Shown: one piece after another, positions 38,839-46,907 of the stretch
Layout of the letters: the number at the start of each line of letters is the position of its first letter
Position numbering within the stretch: the first letter of the stretch is position 1
NCBI RefSeq assembly: GCF_900142375.1
Contig: NZ_FRAR01000019.1
Span: 56,996-120,995, forward strand
DNA: 64,000 nucleotides
Source of the DNA: Desulforamulus aeronauticus DSM 10349
Lineage (GTDB): Bacteria > Bacillota > Desulfotomaculia > Desulfotomaculales > Desulfotomaculaceae
Reading direction: 5' to 3'
Made by a program: the position numbers and the translations under genes
Notes under the pieces: generated by a model
Seen by the model: the letters and a program-made list of their open reading frames with translations, nothing else
Databases searched by the model: none
What the model was told of the DNA's origin: nothing

Positions 38839-38862
38839 CCCATTATTATCACCCCGTCTTAT

Positions 38863-39183
38863 TTAATGACAGAAATATTGGATGATCTTGGCTTCCCCAG
38901 TGGCATATTCTGTCTGGGCCTGTGTAATTACATGGCAGATTTCTATTCTATCTTCCATGCTCAAATCAGCCAGATATACCAGCAAACCATCCAGCCCACT
39001 GTGGATCAGTCCTTTGCTTTGCAGCATCATTACTAGGAGACCTACCTTCACTACCTCGCGGTTCACGTGAGTGTAAGCCTTACACAGTTCATCTGCCAAA
39101 GATATTTTTTCAAAAACTCCCGTCAATTCTTCCGGAAGTATTGTTTTCTGCATTCTGTTAAACAGCACATCGGTTTCCAGCAT
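38863..39183 (-). CDS. hypothetical protein (106 aa)
   Basis: Soluble, helix-rich, Leu/Met-rich middle (VVKVGLLVMMLQSKGLIHSGLDGLLVYLADLS). ATG 39183 with GGGGTG seven bases upstream. It sits 16 bases after the CBS gene and 24 before the regulator, so it is part of that operon. No family recognised; a partner or sensor subunit of the neighbouring regulator is possible but speculative. Confidence 0.65.
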   Translation of the reverse strand: MLETDVLFNRMQKTILPEELTGVFEKISLADELCKAYTHVNREVVKVGLLVMMLQSKGLIHSGLDGLLVYLADLSMEDRIEICHVITQAQTEYATGEAKIIQYFCH

Positions 39184-39199
39184 CTGCTTTCACCCCGTT

Positions 39200-39697
39200 T
39201 TAGGAAAACATTTCTTTTTCAACCAGTTCGCTGACTTCTCTAAAAATCTCCACAGCTCTAACCATGCCAACTATATTGCCCTTTTCTTCTACAGGGACCA
39301 ATTCCAGATCTTGATTCATCAATAGATCAATAGCCTCTAGAATACTGTCCTGCGCCTGTAGCCGCTTGGTAGAAATGGGTCGCATGACATCTTTTACCTT
39401 CTTAGAAGCCTGATTAAGACATAATCTATTGAATTTACCCTCCCTTGCTCTACCATCTTTCCCCATGATTTGTAGCGAACTAATAACATCCCGAAAACTT
39501 AGCGTCCCAACTAATCTTTTTTTCGTATCAAAAACTAAAATAGAGCGGTGTGATTGGGATCCTGCCATACAACCTGAATAAAAGGTGTTTTTCAATACAA
39601 ACATAGCATCGCGCAGAGAGTTTTCTAAAAACACAGTGGCATAATCTTGAAGGGGCAACATGATGTCCCTAACTTTCTTATCTGTACTTCCGGGCAT
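39200..39697 (-). CDS. CBS-domain pair protein
   Basis: 165 residues with two CBS motifs: VRDIMLPLQDYATVFLENSLRDAMFVLKNT with VFDTKKRLVGTLSFRDVI (about 8-70), and VKDVMRPISTKRLQAQDSILEAIDLL with GNIVGMVRAVEIFREV (about 90-155). Such stand-alone pairs usually bind adenine nucleotides and report energy state. ATG 39697 has AAGGGG upstream. Together with the sulP context it could gate anion uptake by ATP/AMP (sulfate activation consumes ATP); this is inference. Confidence 0.82.
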   Translation of the reverse strand: MPGSTDKKVRDIMLPLQDYATVFLENSLRDAMFVLKNTFYSGCMAGSQSHRSILVFDTKKRLVGTLSFRDVISSLQIMGKDGRAREGKFNRLCLNQASKKVKDVMRPISTKRLQAQDSILEAIDLLMNQDLELVPVEEKGNIVGMVRAVEIFREVSELVEKEMFS

Positions 39698-39729
39698 CCC
39701 GTACACCCCTTATAGTAAATCCTCTTTCT

Positions 39730-39873
39730 TCATTGCTCTTCATCGCTTTCTTTATCAAGAGCGAAATATTTCTTCATAACTTCCACAATTAATTTGCTTG
39801 TTTCGATTTCATTGTGTACATTGCAGGTATCAAACTTCTCCTGAACCCACTCGGCAAATTGAGTCGCCGTCAT
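39730..39873 (-). CDS. small acidic protein (47 aa), first gene of the sulP-side operon
   Basis: MTATQFAEWVQEKFDTCNV... to ...DKESDEEQ, 47 residues. A predicted amphipathic helix and acidic tail, no membrane segment. ATG 39873 has GGAGGGAG six bases upstream. It is the first gene after the sigma-54-type promoter. Function unknown. Confidence 0.6.
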   Translation of the reverse strand: MTATQFAEWVQEKFDTCNVHNEIETSKLIVEVMKKYFALDKESDEEQ

Positions 39874-40015
39874 AAGTAACTCCCTCCATGTTATAGAAGT
39901 AGCAAAAGCCACAGCCTAAAAGCAAATCCGCAAACATTTTGTTTGATTTCATACACACAGACAAAACCATTTTTAAAAAAATCCTCGAGTATTTTACGTA
40001 AACCAAGCAATTTCA

Positions 40016-40044
40016 TTATTTGTTTAAAGCACTTGTGGTATAAT
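40016..40044 (+). promoter_or_regulatory. possible promoter for the histidine kinase operon
   Basis: TTATTT, 17 bp, TATAAT with TGG just before the -10. It would leave a 270-base leader before the kinase, so a nearer promoter may also exist. Confidence 0.35.
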
Positions 40045-40096
40045 GTTCGTAATTTCTCTTAAAATTTAATTTTTAATTCCTTTGACATTTTTATAT

Positions 40097-40112
40097 TGCA
40101 AAACCAGTGCCA
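40097..40112 (-). promoter_or_regulatory. sigma-54 (-24/-12) promoter facing the CBS-sulP operon
   Basis: Minus strand TGGCACTGGTTTTGCA: GG and GC exactly ten bases apart, TGGCAC and TTGCA both at consensus. It points at the 47-aa gene about 220 bases downstream, and the divergent neighbour encodes a sigma-54 activator. Confidence 0.75.
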
Positions 40113-40155
40113 ACTTTATACTAGAAAAAAACAACTAAACTAGGCCTTAATAGTC

Positions 40156-40283
40156 TGTTTTTATACAATTATTATATCTACTTTACACAGACTAGATTTA
40201 CTTTTTAAAAAATCCGACCATTACTTGGTTTGTGACAACAATAACATACCTAGATTGCGTGTTTGTTTTTATACAGTTATTAT
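40156..40283. repeat. 20-bp direct repeat in the divergent control region
   Basis: TGTTTTTATACAATTATTAT at 40156-40175 recurs with one change at 40264-40283, 108 bp apart. It lies between the sigma-54 promoter and the kinase start, a place where activator sites would be expected. Confidence 0.45.
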
Positions 40284-40319
40284 TGGTTTTGTTTGATTTT
40301 GTACAAAGGAGTGAAGGGT

Positions 40320-41852
40320 TTGCTAAAAATATTAAGAAAACAGTCCTTTGCCACCCAAATTATGATTACAATCTTTGCTATTTTATTAATCCCCATCCTG
40401 GTCATGGTCTATGATATTTTCTTTTCCGGTGCCAAAGATGAAATGTTGCTAAAGACCAAGGAAGAACGTTTGAAAACTATGGTGAATACAACTGCTCATG
40501 AATTAAGTGATGTTCTTATAGAAACCGATAAGAATCACTGGCACTCTCCCAACGACATTAAAGCCATTACCGATGCCTTTGAAAAAACAGCGAAACCCCT
40601 GTCGGATGTTAATCCAGGCGTTCGTTTGGGACTCTATATACCACAAACCAAGGAACTTTATGTTCATGGCTATCTACACCAATATCGTCCTATTGCCGAA
40701 GACCGTGAAAAACGTATCTTAAATGAGGCCTACTCTGGGATCACGGCAGTAAGTGCAACCAAGGAACCCCTCTCCCGGATTACAGGCTCCCTGGGGGATC
40801 AGACCTTTGAATATCTCATGCCAATTATGAAGAACGGACATCTCCTTGCCATTGCCTGGGCCGATGAACAGGTACACCCGGTATTTGCTCAAAGCCGACG
40901 GTTCAGTTTGATCGCCAGATATCTTACCCTGCTGGGATTATTCCTAGGATTGGGAGCTGCTCTCTATATCATTCACAACCTAGTTTCTGAGGTACAAGTT
41001 ATTAAAAAGGGATTGCTCAGCATGGAAGAAAATATTGATAACCGCTTGCCAGCTATGCCGGGGGAAATTGGTGAAGTAGTCCAAGCCATCAATAACATGG
41101 CAGACTCATTGAAAGAGAAGAAAAGATTACAAGAGGAATTAATGCGCTCGGAGAGATTAGTGGCTTTAGGACGACTGGTAACCGGAGTAGCCCATGAATT
41201 ACGTAATCCTTTGGGCATTGTCAAAGCCACCGTGCAGGTGATGGAGGGCGAATATAAATCTGAGCCAACCATCAGGGAATATACTAAGGTTATTTGCGAT
41301 CAAGTGGATCGAGGGAATAAGGTTATTCAAGAATTATTGGATTTTGGTCGTCCCAGTAAACCGGTAGTATGCCCAACAGATATCAACAAGCTGTTGGAAT
41401 CGGTTCTTACTTTTACTTACCCCATGCTGCGACAACATAAAATAGAATTGGTTAAAGATTTTTCTTTTCCGCTACCCCTTGCTGATATAGATTCTGACAG
41501 AATGAAACAAGTCTTCGTCAACTTGATTTTAAATGCCATCCAGGCTATGCCAAGCAAAGGAATCCTTACCATTAAGACGGGTATCGAAAGGGATATGGTT
41601 AAGGTTGATTTTATCGATAACGGTATAGGAATAGATAAATATGATCTGCCTCGCATTTTTGATCCTTTCTATACCACCAAAGATGACGGATCGGGACTGG
41701 GCTTATCCATCAGTCATCAAATTGTTCATATGCATAATGGCAATATTTGGGTTTCTGAAACATCTTCCGAAGGGACAACTCTTTCAGTAACATTACCCAA
41801 ATCCAACCCAAAGGAAGGAAGTGTATTTGATGAACAAGATACTGGTAATTGA
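40320..41852 (+). CDS. membrane sensor histidine kinase (NtrB/ZraS type)
   Basis: 510 residues. TM1 (about 13-33), an extracytoplasmic sensor region (about 34-190), TM2 (about 198-222), HAMP-like linker, HisKA with VAHELRNPLG (phospho-acceptor H292), then HATPase with NLILNAIQAMP, DNGIGIDKYDLPRIFDPFYTTK and GSGLGLSISHQIV. Start TTG 40320 has AAAGGAG eight bases upstream; the frame extends to 40263. It overlaps the response regulator by 23 bases, so the two form a cognate pair. Signal unknown. Confidence 0.92.
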   Translation: MLKILRKQSFATQIMITIFAILLIPILVMVYDIFFSGAKDEMLLKTKEERLKTMVNTTAHELSDVLIETDKNHWHSPNDIKAITDAFEKTAKPLSDVNPGVRLGLYIPQTKELYVHGYLHQYRPIAEDREKRILNEAYSGITAVSATKEPLSRITGSLGDQTFEYLMPIMKNGHLLAIAWADEQVHPVFAQSRRFSLIARYLTLLGLFLGLGAALYIIHNLVSEVQVIKKGLLSMEENIDNRLPAMPGEIGEVVQAINNMADSLKEKKRLQEELMRSERLVALGRLVTGVAHELRNPLGIVKATVQVMEGEYKSEPTIREYTKVICDQVDRGNKVIQELLDFGRPSKPVVCPTDINKLLESVLTFTYPMLRQHKIELVKDFSFPLPLADIDSDRMKQVFVNLILNAIQAMPSKGILTIKTGIERDMVKVDFIDNGIGIDKYDLPRIFDPFYTTKDDGSGLGLSISHQIVHMHNGNIWVSETSSEGTTLSVTLPKSNPKEGSVFDEQDTGN

Positions 41853-43185
41853 TGACGAAGAACATATGTGTTGGGCTCTGGAAAAGGGGCTACGCCAAGA
41901 GGGCTACCAGGTAATTACTGCCACCCGGGGTAAGCAAGGTTTGGAACTGCTACGTAATGAAACTCCCTCTTTGGTAATTCTGGACTTAAAAATGCCGGAG
42001 ATGGATGGTCTGGAAGTATTGATCAAGGCTAAGGATCTACTGCCTAACCTTCCCGTCATTATGATCACAGCCCATGGCACCATTGATACCGCTATTGAGG
42101 CTATGAAGCTGGGTGCCACTGATTATATTACGAAACCCTTCGATCTGGATGAGTTAAAACTTGTTGTCAAACAGGCCATCATGGTCAGTCATTTACAGGA
42201 AGAAGTTTCTTTCCTTAGGTCGGAATTAAATAAGAGATACGGACGAATTGTTGGCAACAGCCAAGCCATCCAGGATGTCTGTACTCTTATTGAAAGAGTA
42301 GCCGATAGCAACGCGACGGTTTTAATTACCGGAGAGAGTGGTACCGGTAAAGAGGTTAGCGCGTTATCGATTCATCAACTGAGCTCTCGTAGGGAGAAAC
42401 CCTTTGTCCCGATTAATTGTGCAGCTTTACCAGAATCTCTTTTGGAGAGTGAATTATTTGGTCATGAGAAAGGAGCCTTTACCGGTGCAGTAGCACGTAA
42501 GTTGGGACGCTTCGAACTAGCCAACCATGGGACATTGTTCTTAGATGAGGTAACGGAAATGCCTTTATCTATGCAGGTTAAGTTATTAAGAGTACTCCAG
42601 GAAAGACAATTTGAACGGGTGGGCGGCACAGAAAGTATTAAGGTGGATGTCCGGGTCATTGCTGCCACCAATCGAGACCCCCTGGAAAGCATTCGTAATG
42701 GAACTTTTCGCGAAGATTTATATTACCGTTTAAATGTACTGCCCATTCATCTGCCGCCTCTACGGGAACGCAAGGAAGATATCTCGCTGTTGGTCATGCA
42801 TTTTTTGGAAAAATTTAATCCATCTCATAATCAATTCATCTCTCCTGATGCCATGGGTCTCCTGTTGTCTTATGAATGGCCAGGAAATATTCGGGAATTA
42901 CAAAATGTCGTTGAGCGTGCAGTGATTCTATCCCAGGGACACGAAATAAAATCCCATCACTTGCCTAAGGAAATCCAAAGGACTCCAACCAGCAAGACCG
43001 AAGAACAGCAGGAATTGATTATTAATTTTCCTGACCAGGGAATTTCCTTTGAAGATGTGGAAAAGGAATTGATTTTAAAGGCTATGGAGAAAAGCAATGG
43101 CAACCAAACCAAGGCAGCCCAGTTATTAGGTATTACCCGTTCCGCACTGCTGTACCGAGCGCAAAAATATCAACTTAAGCTTTAA
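41830..43185 (+). CDS. sigma-54-dependent NtrC-family response regulator
   Basis: 451 residues. Receiver with phospho-acceptor D52 in LVILDLKMPEMDG; AAA+ domain with Walker A GESGTGKE, the sigma-54 contact loop GAFTGA, Walker B GTLFLDEV and the arginine-finger region REDLYYRLNVLPI; C-terminal Fis-type HTH GNQTKAAQLLGITRSALLYRA. ATG 41830 (GGAAGTG upstream) lies inside the kinase gene. A sigma-54 promoter 1.7 kb away in the divergent control region is the obvious candidate target. Terminated at 43191-43236. Confidence 0.95.
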   Translation: MNKILVIDDEEHMCWALEKGLRQEGYQVITATRGKQGLELLRNETPSLVILDLKMPEMDGLEVLIKAKDLLPNLPVIMITAHGTIDTAIEAMKLGATDYITKPFDLDELKLVVKQAIMVSHLQEEVSFLRSELNKRYGRIVGNSQAIQDVCTLIERVADSNATVLITGESGTGKEVSALSIHQLSSRREKPFVPINCAALPESLLESELFGHEKGAFTGAVARKLGRFELANHGTLFLDEVTEMPLSMQVKLLRVLQERQFERVGGTESIKVDVRVIAATNRDPLESIRNGTFREDLYYRLNVLPIHLPPLRERKEDISLLVMHFLEKFNPSHNQFISPDAMGLLLSYEWPGNIRELQNVVERAVILSQGHEIKSHHLPKEIQRTPTSKTEEQQELIINFPDQGISFEDVEKELILKAMEKSNGNQTKAAQLLGITRSALLYRAQKYQLKL

Positions 43186-43190
43186 AAACA

Positions 43191-43236
43191 AAAGGAAGTG
43201 CTGCAAAACTACTTTTTTGTAGCACTTCCTTTGTTA
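43191..43236 (+). terminator. intrinsic terminator after the response regulator
   Basis: AAAGGAAGTGCT...AGCACTTCCTTT around a loop containing CTACTTTTTT, then TTGTT. Same core as other terminators in this window. Confidence 0.85.
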
Positions 43237-43238
43237 TA

Positions 43239-43316
43239 GTAGGGGCGAACTTCGTTCGTCCGAATGAACTACCTGCGGGCTTACAGTAGCAGCGGACGAC
43301 CACAGGTCGCCCCCAC
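43239..43316. repeat. dispersed palindromic repeat, copy 1
   Basis: Starts GTAGGGGCGAAC and ends GGTCGCCCCCAC; inside are CCGAATGAACTACCTGCGGG and GCGGAC-ACCACAGG parts also found, inverted, at 53882-53969. Terminal inverted repeats GTAGGGGCGA/TCGCCCCCAC suggest a MITE- or REP-like element. It directly follows a terminator hairpin, as the other copy does. Confidence 0.75.
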
Positions 43317-43375
43317 GACGCATTATTGTTTCATTGTGCAACAGCACCTTTTTGTTAAAAATAATCTAGCCCGCC

Positions 43376-44218
43376 TTAAGAGGCTGTGGCTTTTTTGGTA
43401 CGACTGGTCTTTTTTGTTGTGGCTGGCCTTTTTTCATTATCCCTTTCCTGCTTTGCCAAATCGATACTGGCCTTCAGGGCAGACATTAAATCTATTACTT
43501 TATCGGTTTGGGCTGTGGGTGCCATCTCTACTTCTTCTCCGGCAATTTTAGCCTGAATAACCTCCATCAACTGCTGGCGATATTCATCGGTGTATTTTTC
43601 CGGTTGAAACTGGGAAGAAAGATTATTAATGAGATTAACAGCCATTTTTAGTTCGTTATCATGAAGATCTACGGTGTATTCTAATTCCGGGATTGCTTTG
43701 GGTTTTCTTACTTCATCGAAATAAAACATGGTGCTAATGCTCAATACATCGTCAGCTACCCGCAGAGCTGCTAAGGATTCTTTATTACGAATGATCACCT
43801 TAGCCACTGCCACCTTACCAGTTTCGATCATAGACCTTTTTAAAAGCTCATAGACTTTCTGGCCGCCTTCACCCGGAGCTAAGTAATAACCTTTATCATA
43901 AAAAATCGGGTCAATATCTGCTAAATCCACAAAATCTACAATATTAATACTTTTGCTACCCTCTGAAGGTAAATTTTCGAAGTCTTCATCTTTCATGATG
44001 ACATATTTACCCTTTTCATATTCGTAACCACGTACAATCTCCTCATTGGCCACTTCGGTATCACAATGGGCGCAAAAGCGGCGGTTTTGAATGGGTGTCT
44101 TACATTTATCATGGAGATAGTTAAATTTCACATTTTTCTTTTCTGTGGCAGCATACATTTTAACCGGTACATAAACCAAGCCAAAACTTACGGCTCCCTT
44201 CCACATAGGCCTCATCAT
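43376..44218 (-). CDS. ku: Ku homodimer DNA end-binding protein
   Basis: Binds double-strand ends for non-homologous end joining. 280 residues with MWKGAVSFGLVYVPVKMY at the N-terminus, a Cys pair set (CKTPIQNRRFCAHC), and GYEYEKGKYVIMKDEDFE, typical of bacterial Ku; ends in a Lys/Thr-rich tail (PATTKKTSRTKKATAS). Two tandem ATG (44218, 44215); GGAG seven bases before the first. Convergent with the response regulator. The LigD-type polymerase partner is at 26213-27121. Confidence 0.95.
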   Translation of the reverse strand: MMRPMWKGAVSFGLVYVPVKMYAATEKKNVKFNYLHDKCKTPIQNRRFCAHCDTEVANEEIVRGYEYEKGKYVIMKDEDFENLPSEGSKSINIVDFVDLADIDPIFYDKGYYLAPGEGGQKVYELLKRSMIETGKVAVAKVIIRNKESLAALRVADDVLSISTMFYFDEVRKPKAIPELEYTVDLHDNELKMAVNLINNLSSQFQPEKYTDEYRQQLMEVIQAKIAGEEVEMAPTAQTDKVIDLMSALKASIDLAKQERDNEKRPATTKKTSRTKKATAS

Positions 44219-44284
44219 GGATCAACTCCAATTTTTTTGAGTAGTATACCTAGGATTGCCCTTGTCCTTGAAAATAATTAGAAA

Positions 44285-44309
44285 AGACTCCTGGCAAAAA
44301 CAGGAGTCT
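44285..44309 (-). terminator. intrinsic terminator after spoVR
   Basis: AGACTCCTG-7-CAGGAGTCT, then TTTTCT on minus. Separates the prkA-yhbH-spoVR operon from ku. Confidence 0.8.
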
Positions 44310-44326
44310 CTCTCTACTTACTTAAA

Positions 44327-45742
44327 TCAAGGAAATTTTTTACTTGCTTTCTCCCCATCAAAACTAAACAGGGCGGTCTTTTTATCAATTTTTGTTTCTA
44401 AATGTACCGGTCGATTCCATAACTTTTGAATATGCACCAATGTTTTTTCCAGATATTTAATGTCCAGCTCTTTTTCTTCAAAAATATGTCGTAAATAAAG
44501 TTCACCACGTTTTTCGTAGTCCCCGTCTTCCACAACAATGACTGGAAAACCACAGTTGGTCATACTATTCACCAAGTGATCCCGTACCTTTTCCCAATTC
44601 TTTTCAACAACTTTCCAATCATGACCTATTTTTCGGTAGAGGTATAAATCCAATTCCTCCACCAGTTCTTTTGTTAAATAATTACGCAGAAAGGATATGT
44701 CATTATCGATTTCCCGAATCTCAAAGATCTTTTCCTTGCCTGCACCTTGACCATATTTCTGATCCCATCGTTTCTCAATAGCTTCAAACATCTTAAGGCC
44801 TAGATAATAGGGATTGATACTGTTACGAGAGGGCATAATGACGCCTGCGTGCATTTTGGCAAACTCTATGGATTCAGCCTCTGTTAACTCCATCTCCCGC
44901 ATAATGCGTAAGTGCCAATAACTGGCCCAACCTTCATTCATGATCTTGGTCTGCATTTGTGGCCAAAAATATAACATTTCGTCTCGCATGGTAGAAATGA
45001 TATCTAATTGCCATTCCTCAAGTTCCCGGGCATGCTTCATAATAAACAAGAGAAGATCTTTTTCTGGCTGTTCGGGAATTTTAGCTGTCTTTCTTTGCTG
45101 ACAACCTCCACTGCCTTGACAGCACTGTTTCTTTTTGTCTAAGTCCCACAGATCATCATAGGGCGTGGCTGGTTTTTTACTACTACAGCAGCCACATTTT
45201 TGGTCCGTGTTCTTTCCATTTTCTTTTATCAATCGATGGGGTTCAATATGTTCTTGAATAGACATAACCGCATCAATGAGTGCTTCCACTTTCTGCTGAC
45301 CATGAACCATTTCATATCTGCGGAATCGTTCCCCAGCCACTGCCATGGATTCGATAATATCCTTCGGATTGGTATGACTAAAATACAGATTGTTCTTAAA
45401 AAAATCACAGTGTCCCAGTACATGGGCAGCTACCATCTTATTTTGGATAAGGGTATTCCCTTCTAACAGGAAAGCATAACAAGGATCGGAATTGACCACC
45501 ATTTCATAGATCCGACTTAGATTATAATCGTATTGCGTTTTCATACGGTGATAGGATTTACCAAAGGACCAATGAGTGTAACGAGTGGGCATGCCATAGG
45601 CGCCAAAGGTATAAATAATTTCACCTGGGCAAACCTCAAAACGCATCGGATAAAAGTCCAGTTTATTATGGCGGGCTATTTCCATCATTTGGGGAATAGA
45701 CATTTCCAATTGATATAATTCTTCCATCACTCGATCACTCAT
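44327..45742 (-). CDS. spoVR: SpoVR family protein with a Cys-rich insertion
   Basis: 471 residues. SpoVR-typical DFYPMRFEVCPGEIIYTFGAYGMPTRYTHWSFGKSYH, YAFLLEGNT, and MNEGWASYWHLRIMRE. SpoVR affects spore cortex formation in Bacillus; its biochemistry is unclear. A segment at about residues 180-222 carries CGCC and CC...C clusters (KCGCCSS...KKQCCQGSGGC), where I expect a short acidic linker in relatives; this may bind a metal. ATG overlaps the yhbH stop (ATGA). Third gene of prkA-yhbH-spoVR. Confidence 0.92.
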   Translation of the reverse strand: MSDRVMEELYQLEMSIPQMMEIARHNKLDFYPMRFEVCPGEIIYTFGAYGMPTRYTHWSFGKSYHRMKTQYDYNLSRIYEMVVNSDPCYAFLLEGNTLIQNKMVAAHVLGHCDFFKNNLYFSHTNPKDIIESMAVAGERFRRYEMVHGQQKVEALIDAVMSIQEHIEPHRLIKENGKNTDQKCGCCSSKKPATPYDDLWDLDKKKQCCQGSGGCQQRKTAKIPEQPEKDLLLFIMKHARELEEWQLDIISTMRDEMLYFWPQMQTKIMNEGWASYWHLRIMREMELTEAESIEFAKMHAGVIMPSRNSINPYYLGLKMFEAIEKRWDQKYGQGAGKEKIFEIREIDNDISFLRNYLTKELVEELDLYLYRKIGHDWKVVEKNWEKVRDHLVNSMTNCGFPVIVVEDGDYEKRGELYLRHIFEEKELDIKYLEKTLVHIQKLWNRPVHLETKIDKKTALFSFDGEKASKKFP

Positions 45743-46902
45743 ACAGACATTCCCTCCCTTGGCTCGGGCTCTTTAAAGAATGCCTTAAGCGCATTATATA
45801 CACCGCTCTTATCACGTATGGTTACGCTGGTAAATCTAGAATGGGTAACCCGTTTGTAATAAGAGTTCAATGTGCTGGTATAGTAATAGGGTCCTTCAAT
45901 CTCTCCATAGCCTATCAAACTGCATTTTGTCAGCAATTGATCAATCAAACGAATACACTTTTCATTATCACTGGTAAGGTTATCGCCATCGGAAAAATGA
46001 AAGGCGTACACATTATAATCATCCTTTGGATAACGGCTATTGATAATATCCAGTGCCAGTTGGTAAACTGAGGAACAGCGGGTCCCCCCACTTTCCCCCT
46101 TGGTAAAAAACTCTTCCTCTGTAACTTCCTTAGCCTCAGTATGATGCGCCAAGAAAATAATTTCCACATTTTGATACTTCGTTCGCAAAAACCTGACCAT
46201 CCAAAAGAAAAAACTGCGTGCAATATACTTTTCAAAGGGTCCCATGGAACCACTGGTGTCCATCATGGCCAGTACCACGGCACTGGATTCAAACTTGGGC
46301 ACAACTTCCCAGGTTTTATAGCGTAAATCCTCCGGTGTAATGCCATGTATGCCCGGTTGGCCTTTGAGGGCATTTCGCTTAAGCACCTCTAATATGGTTC
46401 TTTTGCGGTCAATATTACTCTGAATACCATACTTCCGTACATCACGAAATTCTACTGATTCAGAGGATAACTTTTTATTCTTTTTCTCATCCAAATTGGG
46501 CAGGAATAGATCTTCAAAGACAATCTGTTCAATTTCATCTAAGGTAACATCTGCTTCATAATAGTCCTGACCTGGGTCTTCTCCTGCACCAGGTCCCTGT
46601 CCCGGTGCCTGATCAGGGTCGCTGCCAAGGACATCCCCGACTTTGCTTTTGCCGTTCCCTTGTCCGGCATGCTTTTGTTTGCGCATGTCGTAACGGAAGC
46701 GGTATTGTTCCAGTGATCGGATCGGTATTTTGACCACTCGGCGACCATCGGAAAGAATAATGCTTTCCTCACTGACAATATCGGCCAGGTTTTTCTTAAT
46801 CGCTTCTCGTACTTTTTCGCGATGACGGTGTTGGTCAACTTCACCTTTGCGGTGAAGTGACCAATCTTCCCGTGAAATGATAAATTGATAATTCACAGCC
46901 AT
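45739..46902 (-). CDS. yhbH: YhbH/YeaH family protein (DUF444, VWA-like)
   Basis: About 387 residues. LAMMDTSGSMG is a MIDAS-type metal site of a von Willebrand A-like fold (about 215-375). The N-terminal part has EDWSLHRKGEVDQHRHREKVREAIKKNL, then a Gly/Pro/Asp-rich linker (GSDPDQAPGQGPGAGEDPGQ). In Bacillus YhbH is a sporulation protein that goes with PrkA kinase and SpoVR. Start uncertain: ATG 46902, GTG 46905 or GTG 46896 (best SD spacing). Confidence 0.92.
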   Translation of the reverse strand: MAVNYQFIISREDWSLHRKGEVDQHRHREKVREAIKKNLADIVSEESIILSDGRRVVKIPIRSLEQYRFRYDMRKQKHAGQGNGKSKVGDVLGSDPDQAPGQGPGAGEDPGQDYYEADVTLDEIEQIVFEDLFLPNLDEKKNKKLSSESVEFRDVRKYGIQSNIDRKRTILEVLKRNALKGQPGIHGITPEDLRYKTWEVVPKFESSAVVLAMMDTSGSMGPFEKYIARSFFFWMVRFLRTKYQNVEIIFLAHHTEAKEVTEEEFFTKGESGGTRCSSVYQLALDIINSRYPKDDYNVYAFHFSDGDNLTSDNEKCIRLIDQLLTKCSLIGYGEIEGPYYYTSTLNSYYKRVTHSRFTSVTIRDKSGVYNALKAFFKEPEPREGMSV

Positions 46903-46907
46903 CACTC

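Noticed and set aside
40232..40414. 60-codon plus frame overlapping the kinase start
   Set aside because: Out of frame with the kinase, no SD, low-complexity product, lies over the kinase start and its first membrane segment.
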